Source: Larix sibirica (lineage: Eukaryota; Streptophyta; Pinopsida; Pinales; Pinaceae). Taken from it: a stretch of 49,694 nucleotides of DNA. Numbering within the stretch: position 1 is the first letter of the stretch; every line of letters begins with the position of its first letter. The position numbers and the translations under genes were made by a program. The notes beneath the pieces were generated by a model. That model searched no databases. It was given only the letters and a program-made list of their open reading frames with translations, and was not told the DNA's origin. Below, in pieces: positions 10,921 through 22,011 of this stretch. The stretch spans positions 5,533 through 55,226 of the forward strand of contig NWUY0300021972.1 of assembly GCA_004151065.3 (NCBI GenBank), read 5' to 3'.

Positions 10921-11196
10921 TAAAAAAAATATTAAAGAATTATTTATAAATTAGTCTTTTTTTTAATTTATAAATATTTGTTTTCTTTCCATAATGAAGG
11001 GTAAATTTAGAATTATGAATTTTATTTAAAGTGTATTTTAAAAAATATACTTACCGGGCTGAATGACCATGAAGATATTAATCTTATTACATACCTATGT
11101 GTTATTTTTTCTATTTTTTATTTTCTCTTTAGGGATCCTAAATTACACAAGTATCTGTTTAGATTGATTTTATGATCCACGTTCCAAATTCAAAAT

Positions 11197-11198
11197 NN
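11197..11198. other. Assembly gap (NN)
   Basis: Two Ns interrupt AT-rich sequence. The true gap length is unknown. Confidence 0.95.
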
Positions 11199-11489
11199 AT
11201 AAAAATTAACCGGTACTTGGTGTATGGATAACCAGCAGTTAGTGGCATACAAACCCTTTAACTAGAAGAATTAGGGTGATAAGAGTCATTGACCACAAGT
11301 TAGGTGTTTGTGCTAGTTATATTGACTAGTGTTTTTATTTTAGAATTTAAAGTATGAGTATGTTTTTCCTAGATTGCAGGAAAATGATGTCGAAACCCAT
11401 TTTAACTAAAAAAAAGTGATAACAAACACTAAACTTATGATCCATAATTTTCACTTGCCACAAGTTAAATAGCTTGTATATATGTTTCA

Positions 11490-11716
11490 GTTCTCCTTTA
11501 AATGGAAAAATCTGTTCATAGTATTTCATCCAGGGAGAACTGTTTTAGTTCTCCTTTAAAATGGAAAAATCTGTTCAGTCTTTCATCCAGGGAGAACTGT
11601 GGAAAGTATAATGTTTATGTATGTAATGATGTTTTATATTTCTGTTCATCTTCTTTAATCCAGGGTGAAATGTGGAAAGTATAATGTTTATGTATGTAAT
11701 CATGTTTTATATTTAC
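11490..11716. repeat. Compound local duplication
   Basis: A unit with GTTCTCCTTTAAA-TGGAAAAATCTGTTCA and TTTCATCCAGGGAGAACTG occurs twice (about 11490-11540, 11549-11600). A second unit, GTGGAAAGTATAATGTTTATG with ATGTTTTATATTT, occurs at about 11599-11645 and 11672-11716. The 11199-11490 and 11717-12223 stretches show no gene. Confidence 0.8.
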
Positions 11717-11835
11717 AGAAAACTTTCAAGAAAAAAGTTAAAGGTTTTATAAGAGTGAGTTAAGCTGCTGAGAGTTTAGTTCGGATTTACCAGTTCTAAA
11801 TATGGTATTTGGGCCAGTTTTTGGTTATTTAAAAC

Positions 11836-12155
11836 TATGTTATGTATTGGTTAAATTATAAAAAAATATATATATATTTTTTGAAATCTGTATTGAATCT
11901 TTTTCATCTGTAGCAGTAGTTCAGTTGCAGCAAATATGCCTTCTTCTTTGTCTTAAAAGACCCCATATCACTTTGAAGCTTGAGGTTTCTCTCTTTAAAG
12001 TAACTAAGCTTGGTTTCTCTGTGAGGACCTCTTTCCGGCTACTGTGTTATGATTTGGTTGAATTATAAATAAAATAATAAATTAATATATATGCTGTGAA
12101 ATCTGTTTTGAATCTTTTTCATCTATAGCAGTAGTTCAGTTGCAGCAAATATGCA
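11836..12155. repeat. Direct repeat pair about 105 bp long, 215 bp apart
   Basis: The segments at about 11836-11940 and 12044-12155 share TTGGTT-AATTATAAA, a TA-rich spacer and then GAAATCTGT-TTGAATC with GCAGTAGTTCAGTTGCAGC. The second copy differs mainly by small indels in the TA-rich part. Confidence 0.8.
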
Positions 12156-13378
12156 GCCTATAGTTTTCTCGTCATCTGCTCAGGAAGTTCCTAGTAATCA
12201 TTATTCAGCGTTAAAATAAATTCATGGGGTATGTACTGCTTGTCGGAACTAAAAAAACTAAGTCATTGATATGTCTCGTAGTCTCGTCTATTTGCCTTCA
12301 ATCAATCCAATATATTGTGCTTCCTATTCCAGGATATCTTCTTCTCTGTTTAATGTATTATATCCTAGTATACATGTTTTTTTTTTTCGGTTGTTCCTAT
12401 GCAATCACCGCATATTTCTCAACAAAGTCACCAATAGTTATTCCAAGTGAAGTAATTCGCTCAAAACTCTTTTATACACCGTTAATCACCTGGTTCGCTT
12501 TTTCAAAAGACCATTGAATCAAACTAGTTCAGCCAGTGAGAGGAAGAGAAGATCCACCATTAGAATTTTTCCAGGTGTTTCTTCTTTTTCTTTAGAGATG
12601 AAATGTGATGTATCATAATATTTCCAAAATGGATATGCCTACCATTCCAGAGCTCACAGTAACCAAATTTTAAATTTTATACTAGTTATGTGCGTGCTCT
12701 CTCTATCTTTTTCGTTTAATACGGTTGCGACGACAGGCCACAAGGAAAAACTTTTTTCTTCCCTGTGTGTGCAACTTAAAACGCTTTCAATAGATTATTC
12801 AATCACCTTGTCAAATGAAAGATCTCCCGTTCAGAGTTTCCCAATGTGAAAAAATGAAAAACTGTGATTTTTGTTATTCTTCTTCATAGATGAAAACTCT
12901 TTCAGAGTTTCCCAATGTCAAAAATTGGTGATTTTAGTTATTCTTCTTCAGATATTAGATAAGAGGTATCATAATTTCCCCGAGTGTACATGTTGAAGGC
13001 CACTTAAGTTTTCGTTCGGAATTGAGTGTTTCTAAGAGAACAATTTATTATAACGGAAAAGTCATTTGAATCCCACATTGTTTAAACTACTTCCTATTTA
13101 ATGGAGTTGCTTTTACTCCAACGGAATCAATGATTGGACCTTGATTTACTATTAAGCAACAAATCGTTCAGGGATTGAGTGGCTTGGTAGGCTTCGATTT
13201 GCTAGAAAGCTCACTCAAGCATGTCAGGAACAAGGTTTTATAGACAAACAAAAAACAAAGTTGATACTTGATTATAATCTTCTTAAAAACAAAGTATCTT
13301 TGAAATTTTCAGGGAATCTTATTATCATATATACCTGCTCTTTAATTTCTACTTTTTCTTACTTATCTTCCTCCTCTT
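12156..13378. repeat. Non-coding stretch with a direct repeat at 12830-12951
   Basis: The only structure I see is a pair of about 55-bp copies starting at 12830 and 12901 (TTCAGAGTTTCCCAATGT, then GTGATTTT-GTTATTCTTCTTCA). The 97-codon plus frame at 12224-12517 is hydrophobic but matches nothing I know and lacks gene context, so I do not call it. Confidence 0.6.
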
Positions 13379-13552
13379 ATGTTAGGTGTTGAGTCATAAG
13401 TATTTTGATAAAGGAAAGATTCCTCTATGCTAGGTGTTAAGTAATAAGAATTTTGACAAAGGTATGTTAGGTGTTGAGTCATAAGTATTTTGATAAAGGA
13501 AAGATTCCTCCTATCCTATGTTAGGTGTTAAGTAATAAGAATTTTGACAAAG
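13378..13552. repeat. Four-copy tandem/interleaved repeat
   Basis: Copies start near 13378, 13426, 13463 and 13517. They alternate between two variants, TATGTTAGGTGTTGAGTCAT and TATG-TAGGTGTTAAGTAAT, each followed by AAG-ATTTTGA-AAAG. The alternation suggests that a two-unit block was duplicated as a whole. Confidence 0.85.
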
Positions 13553-13789
13553 AAAATATTATTTTTTTAGGTGTGTAAGTAATTATTGGTTTAATGATAA
13601 AAATTTATTTTCTCAATATTTAATAGCCAATGCTTTATTTGATCATAAAAAGTTTTTCAATTTCTCTTTTTTAATATATACCAACCTTTATCTTGAGTTG
13701 CAATTTTTGCTTGCATCAATAATGTGCCCTTATGCATATTCTTTATTTTGATAATATAAGTAAGAAATCAACATAAAGCTTTTCCATTT

Positions 13790-15060
13790 TAAGGTAACAT
13801 ATCAATTTCTTCTAACATCATAAGGTAAGGGGTTTGTATTTTAACTCCTATTTCTTCTGCCAAGGATATTTTCTGAGCTCTTTCAACTTTCTTCCATGAT
13901 TCTTTTGAGATTCCTAAACCCCAAACATAACAACTACATAAAATTATTGTTTACACTAATGCTCTTAAGAGTCACTTCTCAATTTCAATCTTCATTATTT
14001 TTTTTTCTGCATTTATTCTCCATAGAATAGAGGGTTGTCATACCCTTTTACCCTATATTTCTCCACACAAGAGTTATATAACTACAATCAATATAAATAC
14101 GAAGATACTTGAAGAATCAAGTGTCCCCAATTTGTCACCATTAAATGTCATGGTTATATCCTTGTCCCAAATTATTATTACCATTACTCTTTTTTTTACA
14201 TCAACCTTTTGTTTTAGATGAACAAAAATATTTGTTTAGAGCATCAAGATGCTTTTGGAAATTGTGTTTGTGCAAGTTGCTAATAACACAAAATTATTTG
14301 CAAAAATCAACAACCAATTAGCATAACTATGTATATTCATCGGTCCCCATTATTCTTGATACAATCTTCTAATTCGTCTATGAATATGCCAAATAATTTT
14401 GGAGAGGAGACGTCCTTGTTTCACCTAGATATAACCTCATTATTCTTGATACAATCTTCTAAGTCATTTATGAATATGCCAAATAATTTTGGAGAGGAGA
14501 CATCCTTGTTTCACCTAGATATGACTATGTTGATTTTGAATTTTTTTTCTAGTTTTGTCATTTTTATATATCCCAATTCTACAATAACCTAAAATTATAT
14601 AAACATAAAGTAGCTTCTCTTAACTCAATTAGAATTCCTACTTTATCCATTCTTTCCCAAAGTTTTATTCAACACACTAGATATCAAATGCTTTAGCAAA
14701 ATAGTCAAAACAAGGATATATACTATCAGCTTTCCCTTTTGTTTTCTCAACAACAACTCTAAGAGTTACAAGTTCAATCTTAAATCTGAAATGCTTAAGC
14801 CAAAAACCTTGATATTGCTTTCCTCTATCCATTTGCTTATTTTTCTTTCTAAATAATACCAAATAGCTTGAAATATAATCTTTATATCACTACCTTTATG
14901 AATAGGTATCACTTTGCTAACATAAAAATTTAAAGGAAATGTACACAATATGGCTTGATTGCCCGATGGAATATATTATTAAGATGTCCATGCAAAAGTG
15001 AACCACCAATTCCTTTTTAAAACATGAGGATGAGGTGATTTTCCATCATGAAGATTCTTA
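13790..15060 (-). pseudogene. LINE 2 reverse transcriptase relic
   Basis: Piecewise translation gives, in minus-strand order, a fingers segment (KVIPIHKGSD), a segment before motif A (LRVVVEKTKGKADSIYPCF, then F-AKAFD), motif B (SPKLFGIFID), the motif C position and a thumb/C-terminal segment (WGLGISKESW). The expected YADD box appears as FANN near 14290-14300, so both catalytic Asp are replaced by Asn. The motif-B region is present twice because of a 90-bp tandem duplication (separate entry). No frame stays open for more than about 60 codons. This is long dead. Confidence 0.72.
14348..14527. repeat. 90-bp tandem duplication inside the LINE 2 RT relic
   Basis: Units 14348-14437 and 14438-14527 share CATTATTCTTGATACAATCT, ATGAATATGCCAAATAATTT and GGAGAGGAGAC, with only a few mismatches. 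The length equals 30 codons, so the duplication repeats motif B in frame. Confidence 0.92.
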
Positions 15061-15202
15061 CTTTTTGCTTCTATATTTTTTTTTTAAATAATCTTAATTT
15101 AATTTTTTCATAATTTCATATTGGAATTTAATTTCCATTAAAGTGTTTTTCAAAAAGTTCAATCATTTCTTTCTCATATCTCTGAGCCCTTTAGAGGTTT
15201 GT

Positions 15203-15410
15203 AAATGTAATTATTTCCATGGTTTCTTAGATGGCAAGTGAATTTGTCAATTAATTTTTCTTGTTTGTTATTAATTGTAAATGTAGTTATTTTCATGATT
15301 TTTTAGATGGCGAGTGAATTTGTCAATTAATTTTTCTGGTTTGTTATTAATTGTGAATGTAGTTATTTCCATGGTTTTTTAGATGACAAGTGAATTTGTC
15401 AATTAACTTT
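15203..15410. repeat. Three-copy 76-bp tandem repeat
   Basis: Units start at 15203, 15279 and 15355 (AATGTA-TTATTT-CATG-TT, TTAGATGGCAAGTGAATTTG, TCAATTAATTTTTC). The third is cut short by a poly-T run at about 15409-15421. It sits between the endonuclease and RT pieces of LINE 2. Confidence 0.93.
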
Positions 15411-15719
15411 TTTTTTTTTTTATTAAAAAAACATGTGTTCTTTCTTATATTTATTTATTTATTTCTGGACATATATTATTATTTAATGGTTTTTTTTATT
15501 TGTATGCTACATCATACCAACCATTACAAGGTCTCTCGTTTCATTTTCCCTTGCTATTTTGAAAGCAATCCACTTGCGATTATATTAAATTGTTTCTTAA
15601 AATCTTTATCTTTTCCTTGAAATAAATTGTTTTTTTGATATTAAAAGAAGATTTCTCTATTTTAATAGTTTAATATATGTATAAACTTTTCAATTTTTTT
15701 TTTTTTTAACTTTAGCCAT

Positions 15720-16080
15720 TCTCTAAGTGAAAAGAAAACTGGTATATGAGGAGATTATGGAAGTTTAAACCCAATCTCAAAATTCTCTATTTGATAAATT
15801 GCTTTTTCTTGTGTTACCAAATAGTCAACTACAGTCCATCCTTTGAGTGCTCCCAATAAAATGTAAAAATCAAATAAATGATCTAAATATAGTAAGTATT
15901 AAGCCATCATTGTGATGTTTCCTATATATCTTCTTAAACCCTTTACCAATCCTTCCCTTTTGATCCTGTTAGATCTAGTTTTTTATTGAAATAGCATCTC
16001 TAGCCTTTATAAACCTATTTTCTTGAATGTAAATTGTTCCAGCATTAAAATCTTCAATTAAAATTGCTTCTCCTACTTAT
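15720..16080 (-). pseudogene. LINE 2 endonuclease relic
   Basis: Minus-strand pieces correspond to the second half of an EEP endonuclease: a FNAG/QENRFIKARD segment near 16000-16060 (GDFNAR position), then LGALKGWTVVDYLVTQEKA, and FKLP followed by SPHIPVFFSL, in which the SDH-P box has Asp changed to Pro. Frameshifts separate the pieces. Sequence upstream of 16080 is no longer recognisable. Confidence 0.6.
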
Positions 16081-16694
16081 AAGAATTTTAAAATATATTT
16101 TACTAAATTCATATAAGAGTCATCATAAGATATTTTTGGTCTTTTATGTATTGAACACTAACGAGGAAAAAAGTAGCAAGCAACATCCAAAATCTTTATA
16201 CTTGAAAGTTTTTATAGTGTGTAAAATTGTTTTTATCAACAGCATTCACATTCGGATCAAAAGGAAAAATATGAAATCTGAAAAAGTCAAGGATACTAAA
16301 TTCAAAGATGATTTCCCAATTAAGCCCAACTCTCTCCTTCTATATATGTGCCTAATTATTAGTAAGTTTGGAATGAGATTGTTGTCCATACAATGTTTTA
16401 GAAATATGAGATGGATAATCATCTTAGCAAATTTGCATTTTTTTTTCAAAACTGTGAATATCACCATAAATTGCGGCTCATAGAACATATTAATTTGTTA
16501 TTCAAAGCTTTCACACTTATCAACTTTCTCTGTTCACTTAGAGCTAAGAAATATATTATTGTCGTATATATAGAAGCCTTCCTCCAATATTTAAGATTCT
16601 ATATAAAGTGTCTATAAAACTCAGAACTCTTTAAGTTTTTAAAACAATAAATAAATCAATTTAAACTGCAAACACTTACTTTTGCATAAAACAA
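16081..16694. other. AT-rich stretch, no supported gene
   Basis: Overlapping ORFs occur on both strands at 16064-16488, but they have AT-driven composition (Phe, Leu, Ile, Lys) and no motif. Part may be an unrecognisable 5' end of LINE 2. Confidence 0.4.
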
Positions 16695-16913
16695 CCATTT
16701 AATGTTTCATGTAAAAACGACTCTTCACGGTCTCCACTCTGCTCTCTATGCTTCACTCTAGGTCTCTTGGCCTACGTTATCAGTTTTTTTGGTTTTCTTT
16801 TGGGTCAATTATCATAGCTCCATTTAATGTTTAATGTAAAAACAAATCCTCACGGTCTCCACTCTGCTCTCTATGCTTCACTCCATGTATATTGGCCAAC
16901 GCTGTTATTTTTT
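16695..16913. repeat. Direct repeat with 125-bp period
   Basis: Copies start at 16695 and 16820: CCATTTAATGTTT-ATGTAAA, then TCACGGTCTCCACTCTGCTC and TCTATGCTTCACTC. They are about 85-90% identical over some 95 bp. Confidence 0.88.
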
Positions 16914-17389
16914 TTTCTTTTTTTCTTTTTTTTTAATTATCTTAACTTTGGCAACTTGTCCACCATCTCTTGTTACATTCACTTTCTTGCTTTCATTAAA
17001 AAAATGGTTGTCTTCTTAATTTAAAATCTTTCCATTTCAATACATCAATACATCTAATAAATGAATATGCAAAAATTACTTAAATTCTTTGGTTTTTTTT
17101 AATATATAATATTTTTTTAAAATTTTATTTATTCCTCTTTGATGAAATTAAAGATGATTGGTTGTTGAATATGCAAAATTTCCATAGCGTTATTCTTTAA
17201 ATTTTACTTCCCCTTTGCTTGTTTTGGTTCGTTGACTGCTTTTACTTATATAATGTCGATGTTTGAGTTCTAAATCTTCTTAAAAAGAAAGCTCAGTTTT
17301 CGATAACCTGGGAATAAGAAATAATTATATAATCCATAGTTGTAGTTGGGTTTGAACGTTTGAGAATGCATTCGAAGAAATTTTTTACA

Positions 17390-17530
17390 TAGTTTCTTCA
17401 TTCTTATTTTGGGAGGCAGACCATTTCTCTGTTTTCTTGTTGTTTGAAATTTTGAATAGTTTCTTTCATTCTGTTTTTTTGGGAGGATGACCGTATCTGT
17501 GTTATCTTCTCTTATTTGAACTTCATTTTC
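17390..17530. repeat. Approximate 68-bp tandem duplication
   Basis: Two copies share TTTCTT-CATTCT-TTTTGGGAGG, GACC-T-TCTGT and a TTTGAA-TT ending. The surrounding minus frame at 17270-17566 is an artefact of this repeat. Confidence 0.6.
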
Positions 17531-18801
17531 ATTTATTTTGTTTTCTAAATGCCCCCATCCCATCAAATTGATGCAATTGGAATTAGAATCTACTTAGATG
17601 CATTAGCTGGTTGTCGTGGAAACCATGGAACCATTTGTATTGCTGCCATGTTTGTAATTGATAATGCGGTAGAATTTCATTTATTGGCCTAGCTTTTCCC
17701 TAACCTTGGATCTAGTTGATGCCATCACTAGAGCTTGAATAGTTCGGTTTCAAGATCTGTAATCTCTGTCCTTTCCCCCGAAATAAACGTATGAATCTGC
17801 AGAAGCCGATCGAATGATTGCCATTCAGCTCTTCGGGGAATGTTTCAGGCTATGTTCAAAAATCCGCTTGCAGCAGTCAGATTTTCCCTAATCCGGAGTA
17901 AATTGTAAAACTGTTGACCAGAAAATTGGAGAAGGGAGAAAGATGGGAAGAGCGACCCCACCAAAGAGGCCACGGATTGAATAATATCTATGGCCATAAA
18001 ATAAGTCCCTCATCAAAACAAAGATTTCAGAGACTAGCAGCAAGAAACACTCACAATAATGTGCAATGTAGCTTCAGCCATACAGAGGCAACACCCAAAA
18101 CCAGACATACAACTAGAAAAAAACAACACACATCCCATGCATTGTAAAGAGTAAGAAATTACCTATCAATGGTTGAGTCGACCTAAATCAAAATCTTGCA
18201 GTAATAAATGCAAGTGTCAAAGTTCCAATAGTTGTGACATCATGGCGCTGCCTTAGATTACATAATACTCAGTTGATTGTAGAATTCAAGGAACGAACAG
18301 AAACCTGAACCGGCTCACAGTTTAAAAGATTGAACCATTGATTCCTTCCACATTCTAGAACTTACAACGGGTCAACGAGAAGCACACAGAAACCAGCGTT
18401 ACAGAACCAACTTACCCAATTGACATAACTCATAGGATCAAATAAGACATATAATGGGTGTTACTAGCATCATGAAACATAAATATTTTTATAAATAAAA
18501 TTACAGGTAATCTGAGATATTTTATATAATGGTTGCAACATAAATACAATCACATGTAAACTGAGATATTTTATATATATATATTATAACAATTACTATA
18601 ATATAAAATAAATTTTGACATTACACTGGTGTCGTTTTAAATTGAAAAAAGACTCTTTCTGGTCCATCTTAAATTGTAAAAATTTAAAAACCTATACATG
18701 TAACGAAAACGTCCAATAAAAACTATACCATGAGTTAACTAATATCGCAATAAGAAATATTATACTGAAACCATCAGCAATCCCGACACTTTTAAACTTA
18801 C
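17531..18801. other. Non-coding stretch with slightly higher GC, no confirmed gene
   Basis: The sequence is less AT-rich than its surroundings around 17570-18470 and may be old genic DNA. A 51-codon minus frame near 17818-17970 starts MAIDIIQSVASLVGSLF; I do not recognise it. A direct repeat of about 65 bp (TGAGATATTTTATATA, ACATAAATA) lies at about 18478-18580. Nothing more is supported. Confidence 0.4.
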
Positions 18802-18869
18802 CTGTTACTGGAGGGTGGAGTCGAGCCTTTGAGATTATTTCCCAGCCTTCTCCTCTCGATGCGTTCCAT
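18802..18869 (-). other. Candidate short first exon with a perfect splice donor
   Basis: Minus-strand ATG at 18867-18869 opens MERIERRRLGNNLKG..PPSSN and ends at CAG|GTAAGT (18797-18804), an ideal plant 5' splice site. No matching downstream exon or family was found, so it may be chance. Confidence 0.25.
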
Positions 18870-19087
18870 CAAGACAAGAGTCTTGGATCATGGACTATAG
18901 GTGAAGGAGCAATGGAGTAACAGTGGTGTTGCAAAAACAAGTGGGAGTGATAAATATAGCATGACAAAAAGTGACGAATTGGAGGATCAAAGTTTAGTCT
19001 GCAAAGCTATTTCAGTTAGAAGATCAGAGTCTAGTACTTACAAATGAGATAAATTTTGTTTAATGACGCTTTGGAAGTGTTGGGGAC

Positions 19088-19274
19088 TGTTCAAAGCATG
19101 GACAGAGACAAAATATATTAAGTTTCCAAGCACAAAAGGTTGAACTGCTTATTTCTGATTGCATCATAGTTTATATATATGTTTAACTGTTCAAGTTAAT
19201 GCCCTCTTATCAACTAGAAAGTGAATAATGTAAAGTAACTAACTCTAAATAATGAAAGAGATTATTACTTAACA
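19088..19274 (-). repeat. Copia A 3' LTR
   Basis: The 187-bp segment has TG/CA ends and is followed on the internal side by a purine-rich tract (minus-strand AAATTAAGAGGAAG) just downstream of the RNase H stop. The outer end TGTTCAAAG matches the sequence next to the primer site at 23620. Confidence 0.75.
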
Positions 19275-19399
19275 CTTCCTCTTAATTTCTAGGGATGTAT
19301 ATTCTTTAAATTAACCAACTAACAATGCCTAAGTTTTGTTGTTGAAACTCAAAAGAAACTCTTTCCAAAGGTTTGGTGAAGATATCAGCTAATTGTTCT

Positions 19400-19939
19400 T
19401 TAGAGTTCCACAAAATTTAGAGAAATATCACCATCTTTATCACAAATGAAATGAAATCGAGTGTCAATATGTTTTCTTTTAAGATGAAACACATTATTCT
19501 TTGACAAGGAAATAGAAGAATAGTTATGACAAAAATTTGTAGTAGGCTCTTTCTCCAAATATCCAAAATCTTTCATAACTCTTTTAAGCCATACAACATG
19601 GCATGCTCCTATAGTTGCTGCTATGTACTCTGATTTGGCAGAAGATATGGAAACCATAGGTTGCTTCTTGGATGCCCATGAAATCACATTATAGCTAAAA
19701 GGAAAAACATACCCCAAAGTGTTTTTTATGTCATCAATGATGCCTGCAAATTCACTGTCTGAATAACCTACGAGAATAATATCTTTTGAAGTTTTGTACC
19801 ACAAACCATAAGTGGTTGTACATGAAATGTACCTTAAAATCCTTTTTCCAACTTTCCAGTGAGAATCCGTAGGAGATTCCATAAACCAAATGAAACTTGT
19901 TGCATATGCTATATTAGGTCTAGTAGTAGTAAGATACAA
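19400..19939 (-). pseudogene. Copia A RNase H domain
   Basis: The frame of 179 codons carries the connection and RNase H of copia Pol: YLTTTRPNIAYAT, HW--GKRILRYI, VGYSDSEFAG, SWASKKQPMVSIS, SAKSEYIAA and HIDTRFHFI. The first catalytic Asp (YSDS) and Glu (KSEY) are present, but the usual CDN is CHN, so the third acidic residue is lost. The frame is open to its natural stop after HFICDKDG. It is separated from the RT frame by a frameshift in 19940-20031. Confidence 0.88.
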
Positions 19940-20031
19940 AAGACTGCCAACAAGTTGTTCTTACAATGTGGAACTAACCAATGATACTATATATTCCTTG
20001 CTTAACTTAGTGCCAAATGCAATAGGAGTGT

Positions 20032-20875
20032 CTATATCGGTTTACACTTTTTCATCCTTAACTTCTGTTGAATAATAAAAATACCTTGAGAAGATTGCTC
20101 TACTTCAATGCCTAAAAAATACTTCATTAATCCAAGGTCTCTCATCTCAAACTCAGTTTTCATTGTTGCCTTAAAATCATCTAACAACATGTTTCCTGTA
20201 TAGATCATGTAGATCATGTCATCAACATAAATACATAGGATAAGGATATTACCTTGTTGATCTGCCTTGATATACAAAGTAGGCTCATTGTTGCTCATGC
20301 TGAAACCATCTTTGAGGAAATAGGAATCAATTATGTTGTACCAAGCTCTTGGAGCTTGCTTCAAGCCATACAAGGCTTTCTTCAATTTGTACACNTATGT
20401 TGTACCAAGCTCTTGGAGCTTGCTTCAAGCCATACAAGGCTTTCTTCAATCTGCACACATAGTACTGTTGCGCTTTGACTTCAAATCCAAGTGGTTGATT
20501 CCCATACACTTCTTCATTTAACACTCCATTCAGGAATGTTGACTTTACATCAATTTGGTAAACAAGTCACTTGTTCCGTGTTGCAATGGTTAACACAAAT
20601 CTAGCGGTATCCAATCTTGCTATAGGTGCAAAGTTCTCACCATAATCTATTTTAGGTTTGTGAAAAACCTTTGGCAACTAACCTTGCTTTATGTTTCTCA
20701 TCTGACCTTTCTCATTCAACTTGGTTTTGTAAACCCATTTAACACATATGGTGTTTTTATCTAGTAGATAAACCAAATCCCATGTTTTGTTTCTTTCAAT
20801 AGCTTTAATTTCATTATTCATTGCTTTTACCCATTCTTCTGTCTTTGCTTCTTCTTCAAAGAAAGTAGGGTGAGA
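20032..20875 (-). pseudogene. Copia A reverse transcriptase
   Basis: The N-terminal part reads [31 protein letters not shown] (motif A), [12 protein letters not shown] and [16 protein letters not shown]. The catalytic box is intact as YVDD, but the following residues are duplicated (MIYMIYTGN, from a 9-bp direct repeat at about 20203-20220). EFEMRDLGLMKYFLGIEV follows. A TGA interrupts NK-stop-LVYQ, and another stop follows LRMKKCKPI, replacing the usual YA..LL..F. A single N at 20395 lies between two 63-bp near-identical segments, so the LKKALYGL region is present twice here, most likely as an assembly artefact. Confidence 0.88.
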
Positions 20876-20899
20876 TTAGAAAAGTGCATAATGTGTTTG

Positions 20900-22011
20900 T
20901 TATCTATTTCATCACCCTTCCCATAAATATCTCTTAAATTCCTCGTTTTTTAGTTTAGTCAGAATTTGAATAATTGTTAAATGAAGAGATGTTTTCAGAA
21001 TGCTCTTCATGACTTTGAATATGTAATCTTCGAAGTCATGTGGCAGGTGCTTGCTACTCATCCACCTATTAAAAAAAATGGATTGTGACAACTTGAGGTG
21101 CCATTTTCCAATTCACTCCATGACTTGTCTTCCATAAATTTGACATCTCTACTTGTAAGAAATTTCTTAGTGATAGGATTATACAATTTTTAGGCTTTAG
21201 ATTGTTCACTTCTACTATTAAGTTTCTTTCTTAAATCTTCAAGAACATGAGCAAAAGCAATGCATTAAAAAATTCTAAAATGTGAAACAGTTACTTATGG
21301 GGTACTTTACCTTGAATACTTGAGTTTGGTGATCTATTCAATATGTATGTATACTGAATAGGCTTCAACCCTATAATCTCTTGACAAATTTTTTTTGTAA
21401 GCATACTCCTAGCCATATTCATGATGGTTTGATTTTTTCTTTTTACTACTCTATTTTGTTGTGGAGTATATTTGGTAGTTATCCGTTTCTTTATTCATTG
21501 TTGTTTACAAAAATCAACAAACTATCTAGAATCATATTCTCTTTCTCCATCTGACTACAATACTTTGACAAATTTGCCACATTGTTTTTCCACTTCAGCT
21601 TTAAATTCCTTGAACTTGGTGAAGATCTCATATTTGTGTTTGAGAAAGTAAACCCAAACTTTCCTACTAAAACCATCAATAAATGTCGGAAAATAAAAAC
21701 TTCCATCAATTGACTAAGTTTGCATATGTCTACATAGATCTGTGTGAACTAACTCTAAGTGGTCTTTGGTTCTGTAAGAGGCTGAGGCTGTTGGAAAACC
21801 GTCTCTCTGATGTTTTCCCATTATACAACTTTTCACAAGGAGGGATCTGATCAATCAAAGTAGGCAGTCTCGTTACCATGAACTTCCTTTGTAACAGATT
21901 TAGACTTTTAAACGATAAATGACCATATCGGAAATGCCATAAATTAGTCTCGTTTGTAATTGAAACATTATGGGCATACAAATTTACACTTCTAATTTCT
22001 AATGTAAACAA
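20900..22011 (-). pseudogene. Copia A integrase (with GAG_pre-integrase zinc-binding region)
   Basis: In minus order: LWHFRYGHLSFKSL (pre-integrase HH, 21730-22011), CEKLYNGK where the second zinc Cys should be, core pieces near 21500-21700, then TPQQNRVVKRKNQTIMNMAR and YILNRSPNSSIQGKVPHK (about 21300-21480, containing the conserved Glu region here read as VVKRKN). Finally the C-terminal SRDVKFMEDKSW segment (about 21120-21160). Multiple stops and frameshifts are present. The role was insertion of the cDNA. The zinc site is damaged. Confidence 0.82.

Larger units (their letters stand above)
13790..16080 (-). mobile_element. LINE 2: highly decayed non-LTR retrotransposon of another lineage
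   Basis: Scattered minus-strand peptide pieces occur in the right order for endonuclease then reverse transcriptase, with many frameshifts. Clear pieces include TVVDYLVTQEKAI and IENFEIGFKLP (about 15720-15850), VSKVIPIHKGSD (about 14900), LRVVVEKTKGKADSIYPC (about 14720-14770), PKLFGIFIDELEDCIKNN (about 14350-14400) and CYVWGLGISKESWKKVERAQ (about 13870-13940). The motif set YGCEVWG, SRESWRKIEQ and PTLFGIYIDxLE is typical of plant LINE ORF2 proteins that differ from the zf-RVT/RNase H type of LINE 1. Its ends cannot be placed exactly. Confidence 0.75.

Noticed and set aside
12224-12517. 97-codon plus-strand ORF with apparent membrane segments
   Set aside because: It has no similarity to a known family, includes a T-run, and sits in a repeat-rich non-coding region.
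14329-14592. 87-codon plus-strand ORF with an internal repeat (NMPNNFGEETSLFHLD twice)
   Set aside because: It is the antisense of the duplicated RT motif B of LINE 2.
17914-18147. 77-codon basic plus-strand ORF (MTRKLEKGERWEERPHQRG)
   Set aside because: The composition is unusual, but there is no family, no start context and no continuation; a minus frame covers the same DNA.
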